64,000 nt of DNA from Pseudomonas sp. UYIF39 (GTDB lineage: Bacteria; Pseudomonadota; Gammaproteobacteria; Pseudomonadales; Pseudomonadaceae), in contig NZ_JALBYU010000001.1 in assembly GCF_029963765.1 (NCBI RefSeq), forward strand, positions 558,001 to 622,000, written 5' to 3'. Below the pieces are notes generated by a model. It did not search any database. It was not told where the DNA came from and worked only from the letters and a program-made list of their open reading frames with translations. Positions 8,801 to 16,818 of this stretch are shown one piece after another (position 1 is the first letter of the stretch; every line of letters starts with the position of its first letter). Position numbers and translations under genes: made by a program.

Positions 8801-11189
8801 TAATCACAGTGGGTGCGGCGGGTACGTCCTGTACGGCGAGGGTAAAGCTGTCGCTGATGGTGGCATTGCTGCCGTCGGCCGCGGTGACCTGTATGGAGTA
8901 GGTGCCCGAGGCGGTGTCGTTGGGTGTGCCGCTGAACGTACGAGTCGCTGCATCGAATGTCAGCCAGCTGGGCAGGGCGCTGCCATTCGCCAGTTTGGCG
9001 GTGTAGCTGAGGCTGTCGTTATCCGGATCGGTGAAGCTGGTGGCCGGTACCACGTAGCTGAACGAAGTGTTTTCGCTCGCGTTTTGATCCAGCAACGCCG
9101 TTGCCACCACCGGCGCATGGTTGACCGTTGGCGAAGTGGCGAAGACGAAATTGGCGCTGGTCAGCTTGTCGACGTAGTTGCCGTTCAGCGTCACTTCAAA
9201 GCGGTTGCCATCGGCGTCGGCGGCCAGGGACTTGATGTAAGTCTTGGTGCCGGCACTGTTGAGCACCAGGGACACAGTGTTGTTCTTGCCATCACCCAAG
9301 CCGGTGAAACCTAAGGCCGAGAGGTCGATCTTGTCGGCGCTGACATCGAAATCGGTGATCACGTCGCTAAGGTTGGCACCGCCGGTGTTGTAGTTGCGGT
9401 AGCTGTCCATGCGATTGGAAAACACAAAGGTGTCCGCTCCGGCGCCACCGGTGAGGGTGTCCATGCCGGCACCGCCGTCGAGCTCGTCGTCGCCTGCGCC
9501 GCCACCAAGGCTGTCGTTACCCGCCAGACCGAGCAGGGTGTCGGCTGAATCGGTACCTAGCAGCGAGTCGCTTCCGCTGGTACCGGTGACCACCCGATTG
9601 AAGATGAAGTTACTGGCGGTCAGGGTGCTGGCGAGGTTGCCCGAGAGAATCAATTCGAAGCGATTGCCGCTGGCATCGGCATCGTAGTCCTTGATGTAGG
9701 TGCGGTCGTTGCTGGCGCTGTAGCTGACCTGCAAGGTGCCGCCACGGCCGTTGCCCAGGCCGGTGAAGCCGAGGCCGGCGAGGTCGATCTTGTCCTGGGT
9801 GACGTCGAAGTCGGTGATGGTGTCATCGAAGCTTGCGGTTGCGTTGCGGTAACTGTCGGACTGAGCGACAAAGCGGAACGTATCGGCGCCGGTACCACCA
9901 GTGAGTTTGTCGATGCCTGCACCGCCCACCAGAATGTCACCACCGGCCCCGCCGTTAATGGTGTCGTTGCCGGCTCCGCCGTAGAAAGTCTCGCTTTCGG
10001 CGCTGCCCAGCAGGGTGTCGTTGCCAGCCGTACCTTGCACGGTGGTCATCGGCACCGTGGCGCTGGCGTAGCTGCCGTCGCCATAGACCAGCGTGGCACC
10101 CTTGCTGGTGTGGCTGATGGTGTTGCCAATAATGGCGTTGCGATCGGTGCCGTCTTCATTGCGCTCTGCAACACCGTAAGTCGACAGGTTGCTGCCGCTG
10201 ATGATGTTGCCCTGGATCGTGTTATCGCTGCCGTTGAAGTACTTGCCGGACACGCCCAGGGTGTCGTCGTAGGACTGGATGATGATTTCCGGTACGGGGT
10301 TGCCCAGGGAGTTGTTGTTGAGCGTGTTGTCGATGATCTCGACGTGGTTGCTGCCGTAGACGCGAACCCCGGCGCTGGCGTTGTCGTGAATATCGACGTC
10401 GCTGACGGTCACCTCACTGGACAGCTTGATCAGCACCCCTTCGGCGCCGTTGCCGTACACCTCGCCACCGGTGATGGTGATGTTGCTAGGGGAGGGGATG
10501 TTCTCGCTGCCGCGCTGCACCACGATGCCATTGCCACCATTGTTGTAGGCAACGTTGTTGGTGAGGGTGAAGTCGTGGGTACTGGTGACGACGTTGAAAC
10601 CGTGGCGGTCATTGTCGTAGGCGACGTTGTTTTCGAAGGTGCTGTCGCTGAGGAAGTCAGCAACGAAGCCGTCCAGGCCATTGCCGTGGGACACGCTGTT
10701 CTTGATGACCATGTTGACGGTCTGCTCGTGGGGGTCGAAACCGTACCCGGAGCAATCCTTGATCTCGACGCTGTCGAGGGTGACGTTGGAGTCGTAGCCT
10801 TCCTGGCCGGGAATATAGCCGTTGAACCAACCGTCGATTTTGCCGGTGGTGTGGTCGCGATTGCCGTCGATGGTGAGGTTGCTGACGCCAAAGTCGTGGG
10901 TTTCCTCGCCATAGGCCGAGCGGATGACACCCGTGATCTTGGTGTCGGAGCCGTCAGCCACTTTGACGGTGGTTTCGCCCATGCCGTCGCCGTACAGGTA
11001 GACGTTGCTCTTGAGCATCAGGCAACCGTCGGAGGGTTCCTCGCCTCCCGAAACGATATAAGTTCCGGTCGGCACATACACCTGCCCCCCACCTGCCGCG
11101 GCCGCTGCATCAATCGCACTTTGTATCGCCGCGGTGTCATCTGTGATGCCATCTCCTTTGGCGCCAAAATTTTGTACGTTAAAAATCAT
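5892..11189 (-). CDS. psmE: Secreted bifunctional mannuronan C5-epimerase / alginate O-acetylhydrolase (PsmE-like), RTX protein
   Basis: A 1765-residue calcium-dependent extracellular alginate-modifying enzyme. Residues 1-385 are the AlgE-type A module, a right-handed beta helix. Catalytic Y149, D152, H154 (GYGFDPHE) and D178 fall at the same numbers as in AlgE4. R modules with GGxGxD repeats lie at about 380-533, 533-690, 793-941 and 945-1100. A cadherin/Ig-like insert occupies about 690-792. Residues about 1105-1375 are an SGNH esterase with GQSNA (about 1115), WGQGEE and the DDVWH catalytic Asp-His (about 1335). Three more RTX stretches and a C-terminal secretion region follow. There is no Sec signal peptide, which fits export by the convergent type I genes. 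The start has GGAG nine bases upstream. P. syringae PsmE is the known epimerase/O-acetylhydrolase fusion that this resembles. Confidence 0.93.
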   Translation of the reverse strand: MIFNVQNFGAKGDGITDDTAAIQSAIDAAAAAGGGQVYVPTGTYIVSGGEEPSDGCLMLKSNVYLYGDGMGETTVKVADGSDTKITGVIRSAYGEETHDFGVSNLTIDGNRDHTTGKIDGWFNGYIPGQEGYDSNVTLDSVEIKDCSGYGFDPHEQTVNMVIKNSVSHGNGLDGFVADFLSDSTFENNVAYDNDRHGFNVVTSTHDFTLTNNVAYNNGGNGIVVQRGSENIPSPSNITITGGEVYGNGAEGVLIKLSSEVTVSDVDIHDNASAGVRVYGSNHVEIIDNTLNNNSLGNPVPEIIIQSYDDTLGVSGKYFNGSDNTIQGNIISGSNLSTYGVAERNEDGTDRNAIIGNTISHTSKGATLVYGDGSYASATVPMTTVQGTAGNDTLLGSAESETFYGGAGNDTINGGAGGDILVGGAGIDKLTGGTGADTFRFVAQSDSYRNATASFDDTITDFDVTQDKIDLAGLGFTGLGNGRGGTLQVSYSASNDRTYIKDYDADASGNRFELILSGNLASTLTASNFIFNRVVTGTSGSDSLLGTDSADTLLGLAGNDSLGGGAGDDELDGGAGMDTLTGGAGADTFVFSNRMDSYRNYNTGGANLSDVITDFDVSADKIDLSALGFTGLGDGKNNTVSLVLNSAGTKTYIKSLAADADGNRFEVTLNGNYVDKLTSANFVFATSPTVNHAPVVATALLDQNASENTSFSYVVPATSFTDPDNDSLSYTAKLANGSALPSWLTFDAATRTFSGTPNDTASGTYSIQVTAADGSNATISDSFTLAVQDVPAAPTVINGTPNNDTLTGTAANEQLLGGAGNDTLNGGAGNDILVGGTGVDKLTGGAGADVFRYTSTLDSYRTSSTSVSDQILDFDVTADKIDVSALGYTALGNGLNGTLQLTYSASSNRTYLKDLTVDANGNRFEVSMAGNLVSSLTASHFVFAGQAPANTITGTNNAESLNGTAGADLILGLGGNDTIKAGTGADIVDGGAGRDSLYGGDGADAFRYTNVLDSYRDYDTGGVTATDTIYDFTVGVDKIDVSGLGFVGLGDGSNGTLYMTLNATGDKTYIKSAETDADGNRFEIALNGNYLNTLTTSDFVFGERAQQDILYVPTLGQSNARLLRMTEDDNQSGTSMLVNDLDRYTTYDVRSQFTDADGNGIDIAVGGSTVTGLSTLSAEELKLCWWLTDTNQPGAALLRAVTLLRDQLTELQSIDNVTTGIIWGQGEEAAQEIARATDKPAAAAAYKAATLKVFDYLHAQIGNFSVYLMETGHYEQDAARARGYSEEKIASIVEGVGYVRAAQEAIAAERADVKLAVDYTDLPLRHEVDPQAYPDDVWHLHEESAEIVGQRLADYIASDLGFQGNPNDNNSVQDIFDNANNMISGTGQADTLVGSSGNDTLDGDLGADTMTGGNGNDIYVVDNAFDRVVETNTSTSQIDTVLASVSWTLGANLENLVLTGVSGINGTGNERYNFITGNAANNVLDGAAGADSMSGGDGNDTYYVDNADDTVIETNSNAAPGGIDSVHSTLAAYTLGNNVENLYIDSAGAANGTGNALDNTLFAGAGNNVLDGRDGNDTVSFERALSGVTVNLSTSAQQNTAGSGLDTLKFFENLTGSAYADSLSGNSAANVLSGGAGNDTLVGGSGDDRLIGGAGTDNLTGGTGADTYAFGALSDMGVGALRDVISGFKTTEGDHLDFTGLDANPLTATVDAFTFIGSNAFDPTNATGQLRFADGILYGSVNADATPEFEFEMVGVKELHASDFTA

Positions 11190-11696
11190 GAGCTTATCTC
11201 CGTATCAGGCTAAAACGTCGGAAGCTGCCAATATTCCATCGACGACCAACGTGTTAGGGCCCAGCGGAGGGCAAAAGTTGTGACCACATATCGGGGAAGT
11301 GTCAAAAAACCGCACTAACTGATCAGCGGTTGTGAGGCGTTTCGAGATAATAACGTTCTGTTGACGCTCGCTCAGTGAGCGAACAAGCCCGCTCCCACTG
11401 GCTCCGAGGTTACCTACGTCGAGATCGAGAAGCCTTTTATCCATCAGGCTGGCGTTGCGCTCAGGATTGGCCTGTCTCGCAAGACTCGACCGTTGAGCGG
11501 TTGAAGGCGATAGCGGGTCAAGGCATCAACAGTCGGGCCGATAAGATCAACAAGTACATTACGGACTGATCCTGCCAACAGTCCGGGCTGAAGACGAGGG
11601 ATCACTTCGAGTCAGGGAGCATTTTTAACGCATGATTTTTTAAGCCTGCGTCGTCTCCAGTGCTGGCCTGTAATCGTTGTACCGCCTGGAAGCCCC
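11190..11696. other. Intergenic region between divergent epimerase and GGDEF-EAL genes
   Basis: About 500 bases serving two divergent genes. Near 11355-11400 is a degenerate REP-like stretch (GCTCGCTCAGTGAGCGA, then GCCCGCTCCCAC). A short plus-strand frame at 11375-11569 ends in residues that look protein-like (VERLKAIAGQGINSRADKI) but has no family I recognise, and may be a gene remnant. TTGACA occurs on the minus strand at 11300-11305 without a convincing -10 box. Confidence 0.4.
11304..11331 (-). terminator. Terminator-like hairpin in the epimerase leader
   Basis: Read on the minus strand: AACCGC, a 12-base loop, GCGGTT and a run of six T. It lies about 115 bases upstream of the epimerase start. 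It could be a leader attenuator or the end of an upstream minus-strand transcript, but no minus-strand gene is visible before it. Confidence 0.4.
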
Positions 11697-14306
11697 ATGA
11701 AAAGCAAGTCTCTCGACCCTCTGCCGCAGATGCAAACCTCCAGTCTTTCCCTGACCCGCATGTCTTTGATGGGCTTCTCTTGCCTGTTGTTGTCGATCTT
11801 CCTGTTGGCCAGCACCTTGATTGTTTACATCGCCTTCGAGCAAAACCAGGACGCCGAGCGCCGTAGTCGCTTCTATACGGAAAAGGCCGTGCAATCGCTG
11901 GAGAAGTCGGTTCTTTTGACGATCAAGGACTACGCATTCTGGGGCGATGCCTATGAGCACCTGCACAGGAAGGTGGATACCGACTGGGCATTTGTCCGCC
12001 AGAATGCCGGCTCGTCGCTGTTTGAGGATTTCGGGTTTGAGGGTGTGTTTGTGATCGATCCGACCGATCGTACGGTGTACTCGGTCATCAATGGGCAGCT
12101 GGAATCGGTCACCGCTGAGGACTGGTTGAAACAACCCATCACCGCGCTCATCGAACGTGCACGCATCGATGTAGAAAGCGAAACACCCATCAAGGCGTTT
12201 CTCGATGTCGACGGCACCCCGGTGTTGGTCGCTGCCGCGCCCCTGACGTCTGGCACCAACCCCCAGGTCGAAACGGATGACAGGCCAGCCTCAATACTGT
12301 TGTTCGTCTCCAGGCTCGATGCTGCCCGATTGAGTAGCATGGCCAGTGATTTCGGGATTGCTCAATTGCGCGTGGCCTCAGGTGATAGCGCAGCGCTCGG
12401 CACATCGTTTTTGCGTCTGGGGGAAACCGGTACGGCGGGCACCCTGCAGTGGACACCGGCGCAGCCGGGGTATCGGTTGATGACCGTGGTGTTGCCGCTG
12501 ATCGGTATAGCGGGGCTGATTATCGGACTGATGACATGGCTTTTTCAGCGGCGTACCGCGGCGGCTGCGCAAGTGATGGATGCCAGTTACGCCTCCCTGC
12601 AGGTCAGTCGCACGGCGTTGGCGGCCAGTGAGGCGCGGTTTCGTGATGTCGCCGAAGCGTCCTCCGACTGGATTTGGGAAATCGATACCGGGTTGCGCTT
12701 CACCTACCTGTCAGAGCGCTTCGAAACCGTGACGGGACTGCGCAGGGCCGAGTGTCTTGGTCGTCCTATCGACGACTTGCTGGTGTCTGATCAGGGGCCG
12801 CTTTCCCAGTGGTTGAAAAACCACTCCCGACGGGCCAACGCCATCTTGCAATGCAGTTATCTGTCAGGGGACGGGCAAGCCAGGATTTTCCGTCTTTCCG
12901 TGCGAGAAATGGAGGGGCTGGGCTATCGCGGCACGGCCAGCGATATCACCGAAGAAGTGGCGGCCCGCCGACGGATCGAATACCTGTCGCAACACGATGC
13001 GCTGACGGGCCTGGCGAATCGCGCCCGTATGCAGGAATTCCTTGATGGCAAACTCAAGGCTGCGCCGACCCTGGCCGATCCGTTGGTCATGCTCAGCGTC
13101 GACCTGGATCGCTTCAAACCGGTGAATGATTTGCTCGGGCACGCCGCAGGCGATCAAGTACTCAACGAGGTCTCCAAAAGGCTGGGGCAGTGCTTGCGCT
13201 CCGATGACCTGGTCGCGCGAATCGGTGGTGATGAGTTTGTGCTGGTGGTGGCGAATATGGTTTCTCAGGATGAGGTCGAGCACCTGTGCCAGCGCCTGAT
13301 CGACTGCATCGAACAGCCGTTCCAGATTAATGAGCATGAGGTATTTATCAGTGCCAGCATCGGCATTGCCATGGCCCCAGCCGACGCCACCCTGGCCGAC
13401 GAGTTGCTGCGCTATGCCGACATCGCGCTGTATGAAGCCAAGGATGCAGGACGCAATACCTGGCGTTTTTACGCGGGCGACATGAATGCCCGAATACTCG
13501 ATCGTCGTCAGTTGGAAAGCGATCTGCGTCACTCGATCAAACATGATGAGTTGCGTCTGCACTTTCAGCCGCGCTATCAGATTGCAGGCAGGGTCATGGC
13601 CGGTGCCGAAGCACTGGTACGCTGGGAGCACCCAGTGAGAGGGCTGTTGTCGCCCGACGTTTTCATTCCCATTGCGGAGGAAACCGGGTTGATTCTGCCG
13701 CTGAGCAACTGGGTGCTGCACACCGCTTGCACGGCCGCGTCGACCTGGCCTGAAGAACTCTTTGTCTCGGTGAACCTGTCGCCGACAGAGTTCCAGCGCG
13801 GGCAGCTGGTGTCCAGGGTTCAGGCGGTGTTGGCGCAGACCGGTTTGAATCCGGCCCGGCTGGAATTGGAACTGACGGAGAATGTCATGCTTGACGACGC
13901 CAAGGGCGCACTGCAGATCATGCACGACTTGAAAGCCTTGGGTGTTCGCCTGGCAATGGACGATTTCGGCACTGGGTACTCGTCATTGAGCTACCTGCGT
14001 TCATTTCCTTTCGATGGGTTGAAGATCGATCGCAGCTTTATTTCCGGGCTGGCCGCCAGCGGTGATGATCAGTCGATCATCGAGGCCATCGTCGGGCTGG
14101 GCAGGGCACTGTCGCTGACAGTCACGGCGGAGGGGGTGGAAACGATCGAGCAACTTCAGGCGTTGCAGGATGCGCGGTGCGATGAGGTTCAAGGGTATTT
14201 CTTGAGCCGGCCTATGGATGCGCAGGCGATTGGACACTTGATTGGCGTCCACGCGAAGCATTCAGGGCTGCGAGCGCTGACCGAAAGCGCTTACGCCGAA
14301 AGTTGA
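11697..14306 (+). CDS. Membrane sensor with CHASE4, PAS, GGDEF and EAL domains (c-di-GMP turnover)
   Basis: An 869-residue inner-membrane protein that makes and/or degrades cyclic di-GMP. Transmembrane helices at about 22-44 and 265-285 bracket a periplasmic CHASE4-like domain. A PAS domain follows (about 315-420), then GGDEF with an intact GGDEF motif near residue 510 and an intact inhibitory I-site (RSDD five residues upstream). The EAL domain has EALVRW near 637, ELTEN and DDFGTGYSSL. Both catalytic signatures are intact, so the dominant activity cannot be told from sequence. The start ATG 11697 is the first in frame. It sits between two polysaccharide-related loci, one of which encodes an NfrB-type glycosyltransferase with c-di-GMP-binding-type repeats, so local control of that operon is a reasonable inference. 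Confidence 0.93.
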   Translation: MKSKSLDPLPQMQTSSLSLTRMSLMGFSCLLLSIFLLASTLIVYIAFEQNQDAERRSRFYTEKAVQSLEKSVLLTIKDYAFWGDAYEHLHRKVDTDWAFVRQNAGSSLFEDFGFEGVFVIDPTDRTVYSVINGQLESVTAEDWLKQPITALIERARIDVESETPIKAFLDVDGTPVLVAAAPLTSGTNPQVETDDRPASILLFVSRLDAARLSSMASDFGIAQLRVASGDSAALGTSFLRLGETGTAGTLQWTPAQPGYRLMTVVLPLIGIAGLIIGLMTWLFQRRTAAAAQVMDASYASLQVSRTALAASEARFRDVAEASSDWIWEIDTGLRFTYLSERFETVTGLRRAECLGRPIDDLLVSDQGPLSQWLKNHSRRANAILQCSYLSGDGQARIFRLSVREMEGLGYRGTASDITEEVAARRRIEYLSQHDALTGLANRARMQEFLDGKLKAAPTLADPLVMLSVDLDRFKPVNDLLGHAAGDQVLNEVSKRLGQCLRSDDLVARIGGDEFVLVVANMVSQDEVEHLCQRLIDCIEQPFQINEHEVFISASIGIAMAPADATLADELLRYADIALYEAKDAGRNTWRFYAGDMNARILDRRQLESDLRHSIKHDELRLHFQPRYQIAGRVMAGAEALVRWEHPVRGLLSPDVFIPIAEETGLILPLSNWVLHTACTAASTWPEELFVSVNLSPTEFQRGQLVSRVQAVLAQTGLNPARLELELTENVMLDDAKGALQIMHDLKALGVRLAMDDFGTGYSSLSYLRSFPFDGLKIDRSFISGLAASGDDQSIIEAIVGLGRALSLTVTAEGVETIEQLQALQDARCDEVQGYFLSRPMDAQAIGHLIGVHAKHSGLRALTESAYAES

Positions 14307-14325
14307 CACGTCAGCTGCGCACGCT

Positions 14326-15189
14326 TTACTGCACCAGTTGCTCGACCAACTCTGGCGTCACGTAGTGCGGCCCGTCGAACAGGTAGAGCGGATATCCGTC
14401 ATAGGCCGCCAGTTGCGGTTTGAGCTCGGCAGCGGTCGCGGAGCGGAAGCCGCCACCAAAGTTGGGGCGGAAGGCTTCGACGATGATCCGCACACGGTCT
14501 TTGCCCAGGCGCTGGCGCAGGGCGTCGGCGTAGGCTCGGGCGACGGGTGCAGTGCGGGCGTAGACGCCAACACCGTCCTGAAAGAACACGCCGATGTCAT
14601 CTGGTAGCCATTGCTTGAGCCATTCGGCGGTGGCGACGGGGCCGATATTGGCACCGTCATAAACGCTGATCCACAACGGTCGCGGCAGCTTGGCCAGCAG
14701 CGCGGGCAGTTCTTTGGCACGGGTCCAGCTGGGGTCGACTTCAGCCGGGAAATACCAGCCGGTCACGTGTAACGGCGTAGGCAATTTGGCGATTCGTTCC
14801 GAGACTGCGGCCAGCTGTTCGATGTTGTCCCGTGAGCGGTTCTCGCTGAAATAACCCGCCAGCCCCAGGATCACATCCTGCGCCCAGGGTGCCTTGGCGA
14901 TGCGCGCCCAATCGGGCAGCACCGGTACGGCGGGCAGGCCGGTACCGGGAACGAAGGCCTGATCGTCAACGACTGTCCATTGCACCAGCAGCTCACGCGC
15001 TCCCAGTTTTTCCCAGTGTCCGCTGATACCGACGGTCTTGTTGTCCGGCTGCCAGACGATGCCGACAATCTCCGGGGGCAAGGCCTTTTTGTTCGTGATG
15101 TAGAGCATGCCGGTTCCTGCGCTAAGGGTGACGGCAAACAACAGCGCGGCGAGGGTGACGCGACTCACTGTACAACCAAGAATCTTCAC
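14326..15189 (-). CDS. Periplasmic TIM-barrel-like protein (DUF4434-like), last gene of the polysaccharide operon
   Basis: About 287 residues with an N-terminal membrane anchor or signal (VTLAALLFAVTLSAGTGML). The body has features of a glycoside-hydrolase-like TIM barrel: GWYFPAEVDPSW, ISVYDG, DIGVFFQDGVGV and IIVEAFRPN. This resembles DUF4434-type proteins found beside exopolysaccharide genes. GTG at 15189 is preferred: it gives a 4-base GTGA overlap with the upstream gene and an AAGGTA ribosome site, whereas the TTG/ATG further up overlaps by 34 bases. A role in trimming or processing the operon's glycan is inferred from position and fold. Catalytic residues could not be assigned. Confidence 0.7.
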   Translation of the reverse strand: MKILGCTVSRVTLAALLFAVTLSAGTGMLYITNKKALPPEIVGIVWQPDNKTVGISGHWEKLGARELLVQWTVVDDQAFVPGTGLPAVPVLPDWARIAKAPWAQDVILGLAGYFSENRSRDNIEQLAAVSERIAKLPTPLHVTGWYFPAEVDPSWTRAKELPALLAKLPRPLWISVYDGANIGPVATAEWLKQWLPDDIGVFFQDGVGVYARTAPVARAYADALRQRLGKDRVRIIVEAFRPNFGGGFRSATAAELKPQLAAYDGYPLYLFDGPHYVTPELVEQLVQ

Positions 15190-16160
15190 GGCAGTACCTT
15201 GTTGATGCGCTGATGCCATTGGCTCAGCGAGGTGACGCCTTTGGCGTTCCAGTTGGCTGCCGCATCAGGGCCAAGGTGGAACTGGCCCTCGTTGAATTGC
15301 CAGACGATCACTTGCGGCTTGTGTTCGGCAAAATCCGCCGACTCCAGGTATTGCAGTAGCGTAGCCCACGGACCGACGTCGCCGGGGTTCCAGGTCAGTG
15401 CGACGGGACGGTCCAGGTCATTTGAGAGCTTCTGCGTAAAACCCAGGTAAGGCTGGACAAAACTGTTGCCGATCACTTGGACTGGTGCTGGCGCATCGTC
15501 GATCAGCAAGTCGTTTTCGGCCTGATGGCGCACGGTGTAGATGTCGCGACCAATCGCCTTGCGCTTGATCGCTGGCAGAAAATTACTGGCCAGGTCGCCG
15601 AACGCGCGGCGGTCGAACCACTGGCCCAGCGCTGCGCCGCCGCCGGGTTCGCCTTGCAGGCGGTAACGCTCGGTGATCAATTGCGCCGTGGCATCGGCGG
15701 TGTTTTCCGCGCTCCAGGCTGTCCAGTGATAATCGGCGCGGTAGAACGCGGTCTGTTTGCCTTGTTCGGTGCGTTTCAGGATCGGCTTGATGTTCAGCGT
15801 GGTCAGACCTGCTTGGGTCAAGTCGTTTTGCAGGTGGTCATAACGCTGCATCACGGCGACGCTCAAGGGGTGATCGGCGGGCAGCCGCTGGGCATAAAAC
15901 GGCGCTTTCATCGGCACCACCAGCACGACGAGTCCGATGTGTTCCCGGGCAAGGTGCTGTTGGAGTTCCTTGACCAGCGCAATGCTGCGGGCAGTGCCGG
16001 TGTTGTCTACCTTGCTCAAGCTTTCCCAGGCCGGGAACAACCAGCCATTTTCGCCGGTGATTACCGCGGAGGCCGCTTGAACGCAGGTGACCGACAGGCT
16101 CAACAACAAACCGCCGATCATGGCGGGAACAGGCAGGCGAGATTTCAAGTGAAGGTTCAT
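15186..16160 (-). CDS. AlgJ/AlgX-like SGNH polysaccharide O-acetyltransferase
   Basis: A 324-residue exported protein with a signal peptide (residues 1-29, ending VTCVQA). It keeps the AlgJ/AlgX hallmarks: the early ENGWLFPAWE, the catalytic Asp-His in YRADYHWTAW and the nucleophilic serine in VIGNSF. Family members transfer acetyl groups to polysaccharide in the periplasm. It overlaps the AlgF-like gene by 4 bases (16157-16160) and the next gene by 4, so it is tightly coupled. No membrane-bound O-acyltransferase (AlgI) that would bring acetyl groups across the membrane is in the operon, so it may borrow the alginate AlgI. Substrate is inferred from context. Confidence 0.85.
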   Translation of the reverse strand: MNLHLKSRLPVPAMIGGLLLSLSVTCVQAASAVITGENGWLFPAWESLSKVDNTGTARSIALVKELQQHLAREHIGLVVLVVPMKAPFYAQRLPADHPLSVAVMQRYDHLQNDLTQAGLTTLNIKPILKRTEQGKQTAFYRADYHWTAWSAENTADATAQLITERYRLQGEPGGGAALGQWFDRRAFGDLASNFLPAIKRKAIGRDIYTVRHQAENDLLIDDAPAPVQVIGNSFVQPYLGFTQKLSNDLDRPVALTWNPGDVGPWATLLQYLESADFAEHKPQVIVWQFNEGQFHLGPDAAANWNAKGVTSLSQWHQRINKVLP

Positions 16161-16810
16161 GGCGCGGTCTGGTCGACAAGGCCAATCAGCCGTGGCGCCT
16201 GGCGGGAGCCGATCAGGAACAGGCTATAACGATCACCGGCCTTGAAGGGCGCCAGCTTCAACGGCAGGCTCGCGTTCTCATTGCAGCTGGCAATCAGCGT
16301 CGCCTGCACCGGGTTGATCGTGCGTTGGGCTTGTCCGTAGAATGGCAGTTGGTTGAACACAGGAGCACCGTTGGCGAGTTTGACCTCGGCCTTTTCGCAA
16401 CCGTTGGCCAGGTTGTAGACATTCAGTTCGGCGCGCAGGTCTTTACCGCGCAGTGGCGGGTCGATGACCAGGCGAGGCGCCCGTGCCGGGTCGCTGTCGA
16501 GAATCAGCGTGACCCACGCACTTTGTGGTGCGCTGAGGCTTTTTATCTCGCGACCATTGACGGTCACGTGCAACGGCTGTCGCGAGTCCACGACCTGAAA
16601 GGGGCTGGCCACTGCGGTCTGTGCGGCAAGGGCAAAACTCGCACCCTGGTCCACCTGGACCTGCATGACGGTTTCGGACGGGTTGACCACGCGCACCCAG
16701 GCGGAACCCTCGGGCAGTTTTGGCGCATACAGCCGGGCGATTTCAGGGGCGGCCTGTGCCCACATCGGGGCCAGGCCAAGACCCAGCCACAAACACATTC
16801 GAACGTTCAT
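16157..16810 (-). CDS. AlgF-like periplasmic O-acetylation protein
   Basis: A 217-residue exported protein. The start at 16810 (MNVRMCLWLGLGL) has GAGGA upstream and yields a signal peptide ending MWAQA; an upstream in-frame ATG at 16822 is less likely. The mature start (ARLYAPKLPEGSAWVRVVNP) matches AlgF (LYGP..PKGSSFVRVYN), and the later INPVQ and internal spacing also fit. AlgF is required for alginate O-acetylation with AlgI and AlgJ. The pairing with the AlgJ-like gene directly downstream supports the call. Similarity is by eye and moderate, so AlgF-like rather than AlgF is proposed. Confidence 0.72.
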   Translation of the reverse strand: MNVRMCLWLGLGLAPMWAQAAPEIARLYAPKLPEGSAWVRVVNPSETVMQVQVDQGASFALAAQTAVASPFQVVDSRQPLHVTVNGREIKSLSAPQSAWVTLILDSDPARAPRLVIDPPLRGKDLRAELNVYNLANGCEKAEVKLANGAPVFNQLPFYGQAQRTINPVQATLIASCNENASLPLKLAPFKAGDRYSLFLIGSRQAPRLIGLVDQTAP

Positions 16811-16818
16811 GCAAGTCC

